A stretch of 64,000 bases of DNA from Pseudomonas frederiksbergensis (GCF_900105495.1 NZ_FNTF01000002.1:5448501-5512500); one strand, 5' to 3'; counted from the first letter of the stretch, positions 44,775 through 53,874 are shown. Translations and numbers: made by a program. The notes: generated by a model not told the origin, from the letters alone.

Positions 44775-45662
44775 ATGATGCGCATCCTGCTGTTTTTGGC
44801 CACTAACCTGGCGGTCGTGCTGATTGCCAGCATCACCCTGAGCCTTTTCGGCTTCAACGGGTTCATGGCGGCCAACGGGGTTGATCTCAACCTCAATCAG
44901 CTGCTGATTTTCTGTGCGGTCTTTGGTTTCGCCGGTTCGCTGTTCTCGCTGTTCATCTCCAAGTGGATGGCGAAGATGAGCACCAGCACCCAAATCATCA
45001 GCCAGCCGCGCACACGTCACGAGCAATGGCTGCTGCAAACCGTCGAGCAATTGTCCCGGGAAGCCGGGATCAAGATGCCCGAAGTCGGTATTTTCCCGGC
45101 CTACGAGGCGAACGCCTTTGCCACCGGCTGGAACAAGAACGATGCGTTGGTCGCGGTCAGCCAAGGGCTGCTCGAACGCTTCTCGCCTGATGAAGTGAAG
45201 GCCGTTCTGGCCCACGAAATCGGCCACGTCGCCAATGGCGACATGGTCACCCTGGCATTGGTCCAGGGCGTGGTGAACACCTTCGTGATGTTCTTCGCAC
45301 GGATCATCGGCAACTTTGTCGACAAGGTGATCTTCAAGAACGAAGAAGGCCAAGGCATCGCCTATTACGTGGCGACCATCTTCGCCGAGCTGGTCCTGGG
45401 CATTCTGGCCAGCGCCATCGTCATGTGGTTCTCGCGTAAACGCGAATTCCGTGCAGACGAAGCCGGTGCACGCCTGGCCGGCACCGCCGCAATGATCGGC
45501 GCCCTGCAACGCCTGCGGGCCGAACAGGGGCTGCCGGTGCACATGCCGGACACCCTGACGGCTTTCGGCATCAACGGTGGCCTCAAACAAGGGTTCGCCC
45601 GCATGTTCATGAGCCACCCGCCGCTGGAAGAGCGTATTGACGCGTTGCGTCGTCGGGGCTGA
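44775..45662 (+). CDS. htpX: Membrane zinc protease HtpX
   Basis: A 295-residue M48 protease. Two N-terminal membrane helices (about 4-25 and 35-55) precede [13 protein letters not shown], the HExxH zinc motif (about residue 142), two further hydrophobic helices and [12 protein letters not shown] with the third ligand. It degrades misfolded inner-membrane proteins with FtsH under stress. It begins after GAGGAGATTTCTACAACC and ends in a terminator. Confidence 0.95.
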   Translation: MMRILLFLATNLAVVLIASITLSLFGFNGFMAANGVDLNLNQLLIFCAVFGFAGSLFSLFISKWMAKMSTSTQIISQPRTRHEQWLLQTVEQLSREAGIKMPEVGIFPAYEANAFATGWNKNDALVAVSQGLLERFSPDEVKAVLAHEIGHVANGDMVTLALVQGVVNTFVMFFARIIGNFVDKVIFKNEEGQGIAYYVATIFAELVLGILASAIVMWFSRKREFRADEAGARLAGTAAMIGALQRLRAEQGLPVHMPDTLTAFGINGGLKQGFARMFMSHPPLEERIDALRRRG

Positions 45663-45678
45663 GAGGCTTCGCACTAAC

Positions 45679-45713
45679 AAAAAAAGGCCCGCATTGAATG
45701 CGGGCCTTTTTTT
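45679..45713 (+). terminator. Rho-independent terminator of htpX
   Basis: AAAAAAAGGCCCGCATT GA AATGCGGGCC-type stem followed by seven T. It is perfect and symmetrical. Confidence 0.95.
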
Positions 45714-45747
45714 GTCTGCTGATTTTTGCAGTGTTCATTCGGGCCCC

Positions 45748-45830
45748 ATCGCGAGCAGGCTCACTCCCACATTAGACCGCGTCTATCTAGACAGCTCGGT
45801 CAACTGTGGGAGCGAGCCTGCTCGCGATGA
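45748..45830. repeat. REP doublet between htpX and tpm
   Basis: ATCGCGAGCAGGCTCACTCC (45748 onward) faces GGGAGCGAGCCTGCTCGCGA (about 45808-45827), separated by about 40 bases. It lies between two convergent genes. Confidence 0.88.
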
Positions 45831-45852
45831 GGCCGGTACAAACAACACCAAT

Positions 45853-46509
45853 CTATCGGCTGGAAACCCGATAAACCCGCTCTTCAAGCCGCGTAACACC
45901 CTTTTCCAGGAACTTCCAGCTTTCGCCCAGAACGTCCTGATCTTCCAGAATCTTTAACTCCCACGACGCACCGAACAACCGCTGCACTTCGTCATCCAGC
46001 ACGGCAAAGGGCGGTCCCTCCATTTGTGCCTGGTCGTAATCCAGGGTAATCAGCAGCCCCAGCGAATCCTTCGGCATAATCCGCTTCAGATGCTCGGCAT
46101 ATTGCTCGCGCATCTTCGGTGGCAAGGCGATCAACGCAGCGCGGTCGTACAGCGCGCTGCAATCGGCAACGTCGCCGGCCGTCAACGCGAAGAAATCACC
46201 ACACCAGATCTCGATCGAGCCCGCCCGATAGACCGTGAAGGGGCCTTGATCGCTGACGTCCGGATCAAATTGATGCTCGTGGAAAAAGTCTTCCACCGCT
46301 TTTTCCGACAATTCGATGCCCAGCACCTCATGCCCGCATTTCGCCAGCCACAGCAGATCCAGGCTTTTCCCACATAACGGCACCAGTACGCGCGCGCCCT
46401 CTTCCAGGCCCAGCTGCGGCCAGTACCGTTGCAGATATGGATTCACTTCCGGCAGGTGAAAGCCGATCTGATTCGACGTCCACCGCTTGTGCCAAAACTC
46501 CGGCTGCAT
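45853..46509 (-). CDS. tpm: Thiopurine S-methyltransferase
   Basis: A 218-residue methyltransferase of the TPMT family, at the usual Pseudomonas length. [20 protein letters not shown] opens it, [17 protein letters not shown] binds SAM, and [14 protein letters not shown] follows. Pseudomonas forms methylate selenium and tellurium oxyanions and thiopurines. ATG 46509 is chosen; the codon at 46533 adds eight unconserved residues. Confidence 0.93.
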   Translation of the reverse strand: MQPEFWHKRWTSNQIGFHLPEVNPYLQRYWPQLGLEEGARVLVPLCGKSLDLLWLAKCGHEVLGIELSEKAVEDFFHEHQFDPDVSDQGPFTVYRAGSIEIWCGDFFALTAGDVADCSALYDRAALIALPPKMREQYAEHLKRIMPKDSLGLLITLDYDQAQMEGPPFAVLDDEVQRLFGASWELKILEDQDVLGESWKFLEKGVTRLEERVYRVSSR

Positions 46510-46559
46510 AATTAATCCCGAAAATTCGATCAAAAGACTCTAAAACTTATATTAGATTT

Positions 46560-46572
46560 AGATCAATGATCT
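46560..46572. promoter_or_regulatory. Palindrome between tpm and dioxygenase gene
   Basis: AGATCAATGATCT is a perfect dyad around one central base in the 103-base divergent gap, a possible operator. Nothing identifies its protein. Confidence 0.35.
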
Positions 46573-46612
46573 GACTGAAGATGATGCCATCTTACCCCTC
46601 AGGAGCGCATTC

Positions 46613-47380
46613 ATGTTCCCCAGCCTTTACATATCCCATGGCTCGCCCATGTTGGCACTGGAACCGGGCGCCAGCGGGCCCGCTCTTGCTCGCCTGGCGG
46701 CAGAATTGCCGAAACCCGAGGCCATCGTCATTGTTTCTGCGCATTGGGAAAGCAATGAGTTGCTCGTCAGCGGCAATCCCCAGCCTGAAACCTGGCATGA
46801 CTTCGGCGGTTTTCCGCAGGCGTTGTTCAACGTGCAATACCCGGCACCCGGCAATCCAAAATTGGCCGCAGAGGTTGTCGAACTGCTGAAAAGCAATGGC
46901 CTGCCCGCTCGCATCGACGCCGAACGGCCGTTCGACCATGGGGTCTGGGTGCCCTTGTCATTGATGTATCCACAAGCCGACATCCCCGTGGTGCAAGTTT
47001 CGCTACCCACCCGCGGCGGCCCGGCCCTGCAGACCCGTGTCGGTCATGCCCTGGCCAGCCTGCGCGAACATGGCGTGTTGCTGATTGGTTCCGGGAGCAT
47101 CACCCACAACCTGCGCGAACTGGACTGGCACGCCGGCCCGGAAAGCGTCGAACCCTGGGCCCAGGCATTTCGTGACTGGATGATCGAAAAACTCGCTGCC
47201 AACGACGAACCCGCGTTGCACGATTACCGTCAGCAAGCACCGAATGCCGTGCGCAACCACCCCAGTGATGAACATCTGTTGCCGTTGTACTTTGCGCGCG
47301 GTGCGGGAGGTACATTCAGCGTGAGCCACAAGGGATTCACCATGGGCGCCCTGGGCATGGACATTTACCGATTCGGGTAA
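46613..47380 (+). CDS. DODA-type class III extradiol dioxygenase (YgiD-like)
   Basis: A 255-residue enzyme of the LigB/DODA group. SLYISHGSPMLALEPG and VSAHWES supply metal His residues, and FDHGVWVPLSLMYP and GSGSITHNLRELDW hold the others. E. coli YgiD is a 4,5-DOPA dioxygenase in vitro; the natural substrate is unknown. It is cytoplasmic. It starts after CCCTCAGGAGCGCATTC. Confidence 0.9.
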   Translation: MFPSLYISHGSPMLALEPGASGPALARLAAELPKPEAIVIVSAHWESNELLVSGNPQPETWHDFGGFPQALFNVQYPAPGNPKLAAEVVELLKSNGLPARIDAERPFDHGVWVPLSLMYPQADIPVVQVSLPTRGGPALQTRVGHALASLREHGVLLIGSGSITHNLRELDWHAGPESVEPWAQAFRDWMIEKLAANDEPALHDYRQQAPNAVRNHPSDEHLLPLYFARGAGGTFSVSHKGFTMGALGMDIYRFG

Positions 47381-47410
47381 TGACAGAACCAAGGCCTGTG
47401 GCGGCCAGGC

Positions 47411-48124
47411 TCAGACCACATCAACCCCGACATGAATCGCATCGTGCCGCCAAAACTCCAGATCACAATCGATCAACCGTTCATGCTGATCGTAATTGAC
47501 CCGAGCGATGCGCAACCCCGGGCTCCCCACCGACACCCGTAAAGCCGCCGCCGCATCCACCGACAACGCCGTCGGCACAATCTCGAAACGCACCCGCCCA
47601 TAGTGCAAGTCGTAATGCCGGGCATACAGTTCGGTAATTGACTGATTCAGATCGAAGTCCAGAATCCCCGGAAAAAACTGCGGATTCAAATAGTGCTCCA
47701 CATACAACACCAGCCGCCCATCTATCCGCCGCGCCCGGCAAATCTGAATCACGCTGGACAACGCCGGCAACTGCAACCAGGCACAGACCGCCGCCGACGC
47801 CGGTTGCAACCGCGCGGAAATCACCTCGGTGGACGGCACCCGCCCCTGTGCACTGACCATTGCGTGAAAGTGACTGCGCTGCATCAGGTTATAGGCCAGG
47901 CGCGGTGGCGATACGAACCAGCCACGGCGCTCCTCCCGATAAATCTGCCCCTGGGCTTCCAGTTGCAACAACGCTTCACGCACGGTGATCCGCGTGGTTG
48001 CGAACAACTCACTGAGCTTGCGCTCGGCCGGCAGTTTGCTCCCGGGCGCCAACAGGCCATGGTCGAGCTGTTCTTGCAGAACCTGCCCGATGGCTGTCAC
48101 CGCTTTGGTTGTCTCGATGCGCAT
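47411..48124 (-). CDS. GntR/HutC-type regulator with UTRA domain
   Basis: A 237-residue regulator: a winged helix at about 1-72 (PGSKLPAERKLSELFATTRITVREALLQLEAQG) and a UTRA effector domain behind it (YVEHYLNPQFFPGILDFDL). ATG 48124 follows AGGTAACG. A palindromic site like the PhnF operator lies 15 bases upstream of its start and a second lies before the divergent transporter operon, so it probably represses itself and that operon. The effector may be the imported solute or its product. Confidence 0.9.
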   Translation of the reverse strand: MRIETTKAVTAIGQVLQEQLDHGLLAPGSKLPAERKLSELFATTRITVREALLQLEAQGQIYREERRGWFVSPPRLAYNLMQRSHFHAMVSAQGRVPSTEVISARLQPASAAVCAWLQLPALSSVIQICRARRIDGRLVLYVEHYLNPQFFPGILDFDLNQSITELYARHYDLHYGRVRFEIVPTALSVDAAAALRVSVGSPGLRIARVNYDQHERLIDCDLEFWRHDAIHVGVDVV

Positions 48125-48138
48125 CAACGTTACCTATC

Positions 48139-48150
48139 TGGACTAGACCA
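48139..48150. promoter_or_regulatory. Regulator-proximal operator, PhnF-like
   Basis: TGGACTAGACCA, inside the longer dyad CTGGACTAGACCAG. It differs by one or two bases from the TGGTATAGACCA site I remember for PhnF, a HutC/UTRA repressor. It would serve autoregulation. Confidence 0.65.
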
Positions 48151-48416
48151 GCACTGTTCCGGGGCGGAACCGCGATTCAAATCGGTTCCCTCAATTCCCG
48201 ACAAGCCTAGGCACTGCTCATGACTGACAGATGACAAAGCCGCCGAACGGTTGCTCCAAACGCCTGCAATTTCACGGCCAAGTCCTTTTATATCAGCCTA
48301 TTAGCCATGGTCTACGCTTACTCCGAAGCCTGAGCTTTGCAACTTGAAAAATATAGGCCGACCGGTCGTCGACATCAAAATGTCATCCGAGGCGCCTAAA
48401 TTGGCTCAGGTATTGC

Positions 48417-48428
48417 TGACCTAGACCA
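48417..48428. promoter_or_regulatory. Operon-proximal operator, PhnF-like
   Basis: TGACCTAGACCA shares the CTAGACCA half with the site at 48139 and lies 46 bases before the binding-protein ATG, where it could block the promoter. Confidence 0.6.
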
Positions 48429-48473
48429 ACACAACCGCAATCGCAGCGTTGAAAACGCCCAAAGGAGCTTCGG

Positions 48474-49541
48474 ATGAAACAGCTTTTCCTGGCCTCACTG
48501 TTAGGCTCGACCATTGCCATGTGTACCGCCGCGATGGCGGCTGATAGCGATTTGAAAACCCTCGAAGCCGCGGCGAAAGCGGAAGGTGAGGTCAACAGCG
48601 TCGGCATGCCCGACAACTGGGCCAACTGGAAAGGCACCTGGGATGACCTGGCCAAGAACTACGGCCTGAAACACATCGACACCGATATGAGCTCGGCCCA
48701 GGAAATCGCCAAGTTCGCCGCTGAAAAAGACAATGCCACTGCCGATATCGGTGATGTCGGTGCCGCGTTCGGTCCGATCGCGGTGAAGCAAGGCGTTGTG
48801 CAACCTTACAAGCCAAGCACCTGGGATCAGATCCCGAGCTGGGCCAAGGATAAGGACGGCAACTGGGCGCTCGCCTACACCGGCACCATCGCGTTCATCG
48901 TCAACAAAAAGCTGCTGCACGGTTCCGACGCTCCGACCAAATGGGCTGACCTCAAGGACGGCAAATACAAGGTTTCCATCGGTGATGTGAGCACCGCGGC
49001 CCAAGCCGCCAACGGTGTTCTGGCTGCCGCGCTCGCCAATGGTGGCAATGAGAAAAACCTCCAGCCGGCGCTGGATCTGTTTTCCGATATCGCCAAGCAA
49101 GGCCGCCTGTCGATGGCCAACCCGACAATTGCCACCATGGAAAAGGGTGAAATCGAAGTCGGCGTGGTCTGGGACTTCAACGGTCTGAGCTACAAGGCCA
49201 AAATGGCCAACCCGGATGACTACACCGTGCTGATTCCCTCCGATGGCTCGGTGATCTCTGGTTACACCACCATCATCAACAAGTACGCCAAGCACCCGAA
49301 TGCCGCCAAGCTGACCCGCGAATACATTTTCAGCGACGCTGGCCAGATCAATCTGGCGCGCGGCAACGCCCGTCCGATCCGCGCCGAGCATCTGACTCTG
49401 CCGCCCGAGGTTCAGGCCCAGTTGCTGCCTAACGAGCAGTACAAAAAGGTCACGCCGATCAAAGACGCCGATGCATGGGAAAAGACCTCCAAAGCCCTTC
49501 CGCAGAAGTGGCAGGAAGAAGTCATCATCAACATGCCGTAA
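48474..49541 (+). CDS. ABC transporter periplasmic binding protein, type 1 SBP
   Basis: A 355-residue protein with a signal peptide (residues 1-22, ending AAMAA). The mature part resembles the iron/thiamine/2-aminoethylphosphonate binding branch: ATADIGDVGAAFGPIAV, WALAYTGTIAFIVNKK, and EIEVGVVWDFNGLSYK. It delivers a solute to the permeases encoded downstream. RBS AAGGAG is good. It is separated from the next gene by 179 bases with a hairpin and a REP doublet, which usually lets the binding protein be made in excess. Confidence 0.9.
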   Translation: MKQLFLASLLGSTIAMCTAAMAADSDLKTLEAAAKAEGEVNSVGMPDNWANWKGTWDDLAKNYGLKHIDTDMSSAQEIAKFAAEKDNATADIGDVGAAFGPIAVKQGVVQPYKPSTWDQIPSWAKDKDGNWALAYTGTIAFIVNKKLLHGSDAPTKWADLKDGKYKVSIGDVSTAAQAANGVLAAALANGGNEKNLQPALDLFSDIAKQGRLSMANPTIATMEKGEIEVGVVWDFNGLSYKAKMANPDDYTVLIPSDGSVISGYTTIINKYAKHPNAAKLTREYIFSDAGQINLARGNARPIRAEHLTLPPEVQAQLLPNEQYKKVTPIKDADAWEKTSKALPQKWQEEVIINMP

Positions 49542-49547
49542 CACGGT

Positions 49548-49567
49548 AGATCCCCATTCGGGGATCT
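49548..49567 (+). terminator. Hairpin after binding-protein gene
   Basis: AGATCCCC, loop ATTC, GGGGATCT: a perfect 8-pair stem 6 bases past the stop. No T run, so it is more likely to stabilise the upstream message or attenuate than to end it. Confidence 0.6.
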
Positions 49568-49581
49568 GATGGAGATCCAAT

Positions 49582-49670
49582 GTGGGAGCGAGCCTGCTCG
49601 CGATGAGGGACTGTCAGCCAACATCAATGTTGAATGTCAGACCGCTATCGCGAGCAGGCTCGCTCCCACA
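49582..49670. repeat. REP doublet inside transporter operon
   Basis: GTGGGAGCGAGCCTGCTCGC (49582 onward) and GCGAGCAGGCTCGCTCCCAC (about 49650-49669) form nearly perfect inverted copies about 45 bases apart. Confidence 0.92.
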
Positions 49671-49720
49671 AAGGATTGGTTGCGTATTTGAATCATCTGT
49701 TTTGCGGAGTTCCAGCCCCT

Positions 49721-50527
49721 ATGAAGCACAACGTCATCCTTGTCGTGCTCGACGGCCTCAATTACGAGGTCGCCCGTCACGCCATGGGGCACCTGCAGGC
49801 TTATGTCGGCGCAGGACGCGCGGCACTCTACAAACTGGAGTGCGAATTGCCGGCGCTGTCCCGACCGCTTTACGAGTGCATCCTGACCGGTGTCACCCCG
49901 ATCGACAGTGGCATCGTTCACAACAACGTCTCGCGCCTGTCGAACCAGCGCAGCATCTATCACTACGCCAGCGATGCCGGCCTTGTCACCGCCGCCGCGG
50001 CCTATCACTGGGTCAGTGAGCTGTATAACCGTTCGCCGTTCGTGGCCGCGCGGGATCGTCACACCGACGACCTGGACCTGCCGATCCAGCACGGTCATTT
50101 CTACTGGAACGATCACTACCCGGACTCGCACCTGTTCGCCGACGCCGAAAACCTGCGCCTGCGTCATGCGCCGAATTTTTTACTGATCCATCCCATGAAC
50201 ATTGACGACGCCGGGCACAAGCACGGTCTCGACACCCCGCAGTACCGCAACAGCGCCCGTTCGGCCGACATAATTCTGGCCGATTACCTGCAAACCTGGC
50301 TCGACGCCGGGTATCAGGTGCTGGTGACCGCCGACCATGGCATGAACAACGATCGTTCCCACAACGGCCTGCTGCAGGAAGAACGCGAAGTACCGCTGTT
50401 CGTCCTCGGCGATGCTTTCAGCTTCAATGCCAACGCCGCACCGAAACAGACTGAAATCTGCGGCACTGTCTGTGAACTGCTGGGCGTGCCCCATGACAAA
50501 CCTGTGTGCCGGGAGCTGCTCAAGTGA
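49721..50527 (+). CDS. Alkaline-phosphatase-superfamily hydrolase, cytoplasmic
   Basis: A 268-residue phosphodiesterase/nucleotide-pyrophosphatase-like enzyme. VVLDGLNYEVARH gives the first metal Asp; SRPLYECILTG holds the likely nucleophile (Thr or Ser); NIDDAGHKHG and TADHGMNNDRSHNG give the other Asp/His ligands. There is no signal peptide, so it acts inside the cell on the imported compound. The family also includes phosphonoacetate hydrolase. ATG 49721 starts directly at the first strand. It overlaps the first permease by four bases. Confidence 0.88.
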   Translation: MKHNVILVVLDGLNYEVARHAMGHLQAYVGAGRAALYKLECELPALSRPLYECILTGVTPIDSGIVHNNVSRLSNQRSIYHYASDAGLVTAAAAYHWVSELYNRSPFVAARDRHTDDLDLPIQHGHFYWNDHYPDSHLFADAENLRLRHAPNFLLIHPMNIDDAGHKHGLDTPQYRNSARSADIILADYLQTWLDAGYQVLVTADHGMNNDRSHNGLLQEEREVPLFVLGDAFSFNANAAPKQTEICGTVCELLGVPHDKPVCRELLK

Positions 50528-51369
50528 ACACCATGACCCGCGGAAAATGGCTGGCAGCCTTGTGTCTGGTGCCTTTCGCATTGTTCTTTATCGTATTCCA
50601 GATCGCCCCGCTGACCTGGGTGATGATCAACAGCCTGCAATCGGAAGAGTTCGGCTGGGGCATTGCTAACTTCACCAGGATCTTCAATTCGAAGTTCTAT
50701 CTGCAGGCGATCCAGTTCAGCCTCGAGATCAGTTTCTGGTCCAGCGTGTTCGGGATCATCATCGCGGTGCTCGGCGCCTATTCCCTGCGCCGGGTCGACT
50801 CGAAACTGCGCAACTTCGTCAACGCCTTCGCCAACATGACCAGCAACTTTGCCGGCGTGCCTTTGGCCTTCGCGTTCATCATCCTGCTGGGCTTCAACGG
50901 CAGCTTCACCATCATGCTCAAGCAGGCCGGGATCATTCAGGACTTCAACCTGTATTCGAAAACCGGGCTGATCATTCTCTACACCTACTTCCAGATTCCG
51001 CTCGGCGTGCTGCTGCTCTACCCGGCCTTTGATGCGTTGCGCGAAGACTGGCGCGAATCCGCCGCGTTGCTCGGCGCCAATGGCTGGCAGTTCTGGCGGC
51101 ACATCGGTTTGCCCGTGCTGACCCCGGCGCTGCTCGGTACGTTTGTGATCCTGTTGGCCAACGCCTTGGGCGCCTACGCGACGGTGTACGCACTGACCAC
51201 CGGCAACTTCAACGTGCTGCCGATCCGCATCGCGGCGATGGTTTCCGGCGACATTTCCCTGGACCCGAACCTGGCCAGTGCTCTGGCCGTGGTACTGGTG
51301 GCATTGATGACCCTGGTGACCATCGTGCATCAGTTGCTGTTGAAGAGGAGCTACCATGTCTCGCGCTGA
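50524..51369 (+). CDS. ABC transporter permease 1
   Basis: A 281-residue inner-membrane permease with about six helices and the EAA-type loop REDWRESAALLGANGWQFW-RHIGLP. GTG 50524 overlaps the hydrolase stop (GTGA); a longer start upstream is less likely. It is of the binding-protein-dependent importer family related to putrescine/phosphonate uptake, working with the second permease and the ATPase. Confidence 0.9.
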   Translation: MNTMTRGKWLAALCLVPFALFFIVFQIAPLTWVMINSLQSEEFGWGIANFTRIFNSKFYLQAIQFSLEISFWSSVFGIIIAVLGAYSLRRVDSKLRNFVNAFANMTSNFAGVPLAFAFIILLGFNGSFTIMLKQAGIIQDFNLYSKTGLIILYTYFQIPLGVLLLYPAFDALREDWRESAALLGANGWQFWRHIGLPVLTPALLGTFVILLANALGAYATVYALTTGNFNVLPIRIAAMVSGDISLDPNLASALAVVLVALMTLVTIVHQLLLKRSYHVSR

Positions 51370-52156
51370 ACTGGGCCCCGTCGGGATCTATCACCGGGTG
51401 GTGGTGTATTTGCTATTTGCCATCCTGCTGCTGCCGTTACTCGGGACGCTGATTTACTCGATCTCCAGCAGTTGGTCGGCGACCATTCTGCCCAGTGGCT
51501 TTACCGTTAAATGGTACTTGGAGCTGTGGAGCGATCCGCGCTTTCTCCATTCGTTCGGCCAATCGCTGCTGGTCTGCGTCGGCTCGCTGATTCTGTCCGT
51601 GGTGCTGATTCTGCCGCTGCTGTTTGTGGTGCATTACCACTTCCCGAAACTCGATGCCCTGATGAACATCCTGATCCTGCTGCCCTTCGCGGTGCCGCCG
51701 GTGGTGTCGTCGGTGGGACTGTTGCAGCTTTACGGTTCCGGGCCATTCGCGATGGTCGGGACGCCGTGGATTCTGATCGGCTGCTACTTCACCGTGGCGC
51801 TGCCGTTCATGTACCGGGCAATCACCAATAACCTGCAGGCGATCAATCTGCGCGACCTGATGGACTCCGCTCAGTTGCTCGGTGCCAGCACCTGGCAAGC
51901 GGCGTTCCTGGTGGTGCTGCCAAACTTGCGCAAAGGTTTGATGGTGGCGTTGCTGCTGTCGTTCTCGTTCCTGTTCGGTGAGTTCGTGTTCGCCAACATC
52001 CTCGTCGGGACCCGCTTCGAAACCCTGCAGGTCTACCTCAACAACATGCGCAACAGCAGCGGCCACTTCACCAGTGCGCTGGTGATTTCCTATTTCTTCT
52101 TTGTGCTGGTTCTGACCTGGGCGGCCAATATTTTGAACAAGGACAAAAGCCAATGA
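51356..52156 (+). CDS. ABC transporter permease 2
   Basis: A 266-residue permease with six hydrophobic helices; the ATPase-contacting loop is DLMDSAQLLGASTWQAAFLVVLP. It overlaps permease 1 by 14 bases and the ATPase gene by four, so the whole block is translated together. It forms the heterodimeric channel with permease 1. Confidence 0.9.
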   Translation: MSRAELGPVGIYHRVVVYLLFAILLLPLLGTLIYSISSSWSATILPSGFTVKWYLELWSDPRFLHSFGQSLLVCVGSLILSVVLILPLLFVVHYHFPKLDALMNILILLPFAVPPVVSSVGLLQLYGSGPFAMVGTPWILIGCYFTVALPFMYRAITNNLQAINLRDLMDSAQLLGASTWQAAFLVVLPNLRKGLMVALLLSFSFLFGEFVFANILVGTRFETLQVYLNNMRNSSGHFTSALVISYFFFVLVLTWAANILNKDKSQ

Positions 52157-53142
52157 GCTTCGTCAGCGTCCAACACCTACTGAAAAGCTACGCGGGCACC
52201 ACGGTGTTCAGCGACATCAACTGTGAAATCCAGAAGGGTGAGTTCGTCACCCTCCTCGGCCCGTCCGGTTGCGGCAAGTCCACACTGCTACGCTGCATCG
52301 CCGGGCTGACCTCGGTGGATGGCGGCAAAATCCTGCTCGATGGCCAGGACCTCGTGCCGTTGAGCCCGCAAAAACGCGGGATTGGCATGGTGTTCCAGAG
52401 CTACGCGCTGTTTCCGAATATGACTGTCGAGCAGAACGTCGCCTTTGGTTTGCGCATGCAGAAGGTCAACGCCGACGACAGCCATAGGCGTGTTGCCGAA
52501 GTACTGAAACTGGTGGAACTCAATGACTTCGCCGCGCGTTATCCGCATCAACTGTCCGGCGGTCAATGCCAGCGAGTCGCCCTCGCCCGCTCGTTGGTGA
52601 CCCGGCCTCGCCTGTTGCTGTTGGATGAACCGCTGTCGGCCCTGGATGCACGGATTCGCAAGCACTTGCGCGAACAGATCCGTCAGATCCAGCGCGAACT
52701 CGGCTTGACCACGATCTTCGTCACTCACGATCAGGAAGAAGCCCTGACCATGTCCGACCGGATTTTCTTGATGAATCAGGGAAAGATCGTACAAAGCGGC
52801 GACGCCCAGACCCTTTACACCGCCCCCATCGATCTCTTTGCCGCAGGTTTCATCGGCAACTACAACCTGCTGGACGCCGACAGCGCCACAAAACTGCTGC
52901 AGCGACCGATTACCCACCGCATCGCGATACGCCCGGAAGCCATCGAACTGAGCCTGAACGGCGAACTCGACGCACAAATCCGCAGCCACAGCCTGTTGGG
53001 CAACGTGATTCGCTACCGGGTCGAAGCTCGGGGCGTGGAATTGGTGGTGGATGTGCTGAACCGCTCGGCGGCCGATCTGCATCCCGATGGTCAGCGTCTG
53101 GCGCTTTCCATCGATCCGACGGCCCTGTGTGAGGTAGCCTGA
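52153..53142 (+). CDS. ABC transporter ATP-binding protein
   Basis: A 329-residue ATPase. Walker A is LLGPSGCGKST, the Q-loop is FQSYALFPNM, the signature is LSGGQCQRVALARSL, Walker B is RLLLLDEPLSALD and the switch is VTHDQEEA. A C-terminal TOBE-like domain (about 240-329) follows. It powers the importer of this operon from the cytoplasmic face. Confidence 0.93.
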   Translation: MSFVSVQHLLKSYAGTTVFSDINCEIQKGEFVTLLGPSGCGKSTLLRCIAGLTSVDGGKILLDGQDLVPLSPQKRGIGMVFQSYALFPNMTVEQNVAFGLRMQKVNADDSHRRVAEVLKLVELNDFAARYPHQLSGGQCQRVALARSLVTRPRLLLLDEPLSALDARIRKHLREQIRQIQRELGLTTIFVTHDQEEALTMSDRIFLMNQGKIVQSGDAQTLYTAPIDLFAAGFIGNYNLLDADSATKLLQRPITHRIAIRPEAIELSLNGELDAQIRSHSLLGNVIRYRVEARGVELVVDVLNRSAADLHPDGQRLALSIDPTALCEVA

Positions 53143-53176
53143 TGACTTTGCTGATGTTGAAGAGAGAACCGCACTG

Positions 53177-53830
53177 ATGGCCCTGGCAATTTTTGATTTG
53201 GACGAAACCCTGATCCACGGCGACTGCGCCACCCTCTGGAGCGAACAAATGGGTCGCCTGGGCTGGGTCGATCCCGAGTCGTTCATGCGTCAGAACAATG
53301 AACTGATGGACGCCTACAGCCACGGCAAACTACGGATGGAGGAGTACATGACCTTCAGCCTGGAGCCGATGATCGGGCGCACCCCCGAAGAGGTCGACCA
53401 TTTGGTAGGGCCTTGGGTGGAAGACTTCATCGAGCCGATCATTTTCAGTGACGCCACCAAAGCCATTGCCGCCCATCGCAAGGCCGGCGACCGGATTTTG
53501 GTGATTTCGGCGTCGGGCACGCACCTGGTCAGGCCGATTGCCGATCGTTTGGGCATTGACGAGATTCTCGGCATCGAACTGGAAGTGGCACATGGGGTGT
53601 ATAGCGGCAACACCGTTGGCACGCTGACCTACCGCGAAGGCAAGATCACGCGGTTGCTGGAGTGGCTGGATGCGCAAGAGGAAAACCTCGAGGGCGCGAG
53701 CTTCTACTCCGACTCACGCAATGATTTGCCGTTGCTGCTGAAGGTGGATTTCCCACACGTGGTAAATCCCGATCCGGTGCTGCTTGAGCACGCAGAAAAA
53801 GCCGGCTGGCCAATTCATACCTGGAAGTAA
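53177..53830 (+). CDS. HAD-IB family phosphatase
   Basis: A 217-residue HAD hydrolase of the SerB-like IB group. Catalytic Asps are in IFDLDETLIHGD; motif II is VISASGTHL; motif IV is FYSDSRNDLPLL. It dephosphorylates a small phosphoester in the cytoplasm. It follows the ATPase by 34 bases in the same direction, so it may finish the breakdown of the imported compound. The exact substrate is unknown. Confidence 0.88.
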   Translation: MALAIFDLDETLIHGDCATLWSEQMGRLGWVDPESFMRQNNELMDAYSHGKLRMEEYMTFSLEPMIGRTPEEVDHLVGPWVEDFIEPIIFSDATKAIAAHRKAGDRILVISASGTHLVRPIADRLGIDEILGIELEVAHGVYSGNTVGTLTYREGKITRLLEWLDAQEENLEGASFYSDSRNDLPLLLKVDFPHVVNPDPVLLEHAEKAGWPIHTWK

Positions 53831-53841
53831 CCTCCTCGCCT

Positions 53842-53872
53842 GATCGTTCCCACGCTCTGCGTGGGAACGATC
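53842..53872. repeat. Short palindromic repeat, single hairpin
   Basis: A perfect 31-base palindrome, GATCGTTCCCACGCT around CTGC and its complement. It is the outer-arm part of the element at 7748-7854 and lies between two convergent genes, where it may also end transcripts. Confidence 0.9.
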
Positions 53873-53874
53873 AA

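Larger units (their letters stand above)
48125..48473. other. Divergent control region, regulator and transporter
   Basis: These 349 bases hold no gene. Two TGG/TGA-CTAG-ACCA sites sit near the two ends (48139-48150, 48417-48428), and a third half-like TGGTCTACG lies near 48309. The region between is AT-richer than the flanks. Confidence 0.6.

Noticed and set aside
44742..45680. 312-codon - strand frame opposite htpX
   Set aside because: Its frame covers the whole of a canonical protease gene and has no recognisable product.
50314..51357. 347-codon - strand frame opposite permease 1
   Set aside because: His/Gln/Glu-rich mirror of a permease gene, without a ribosome site or family match.
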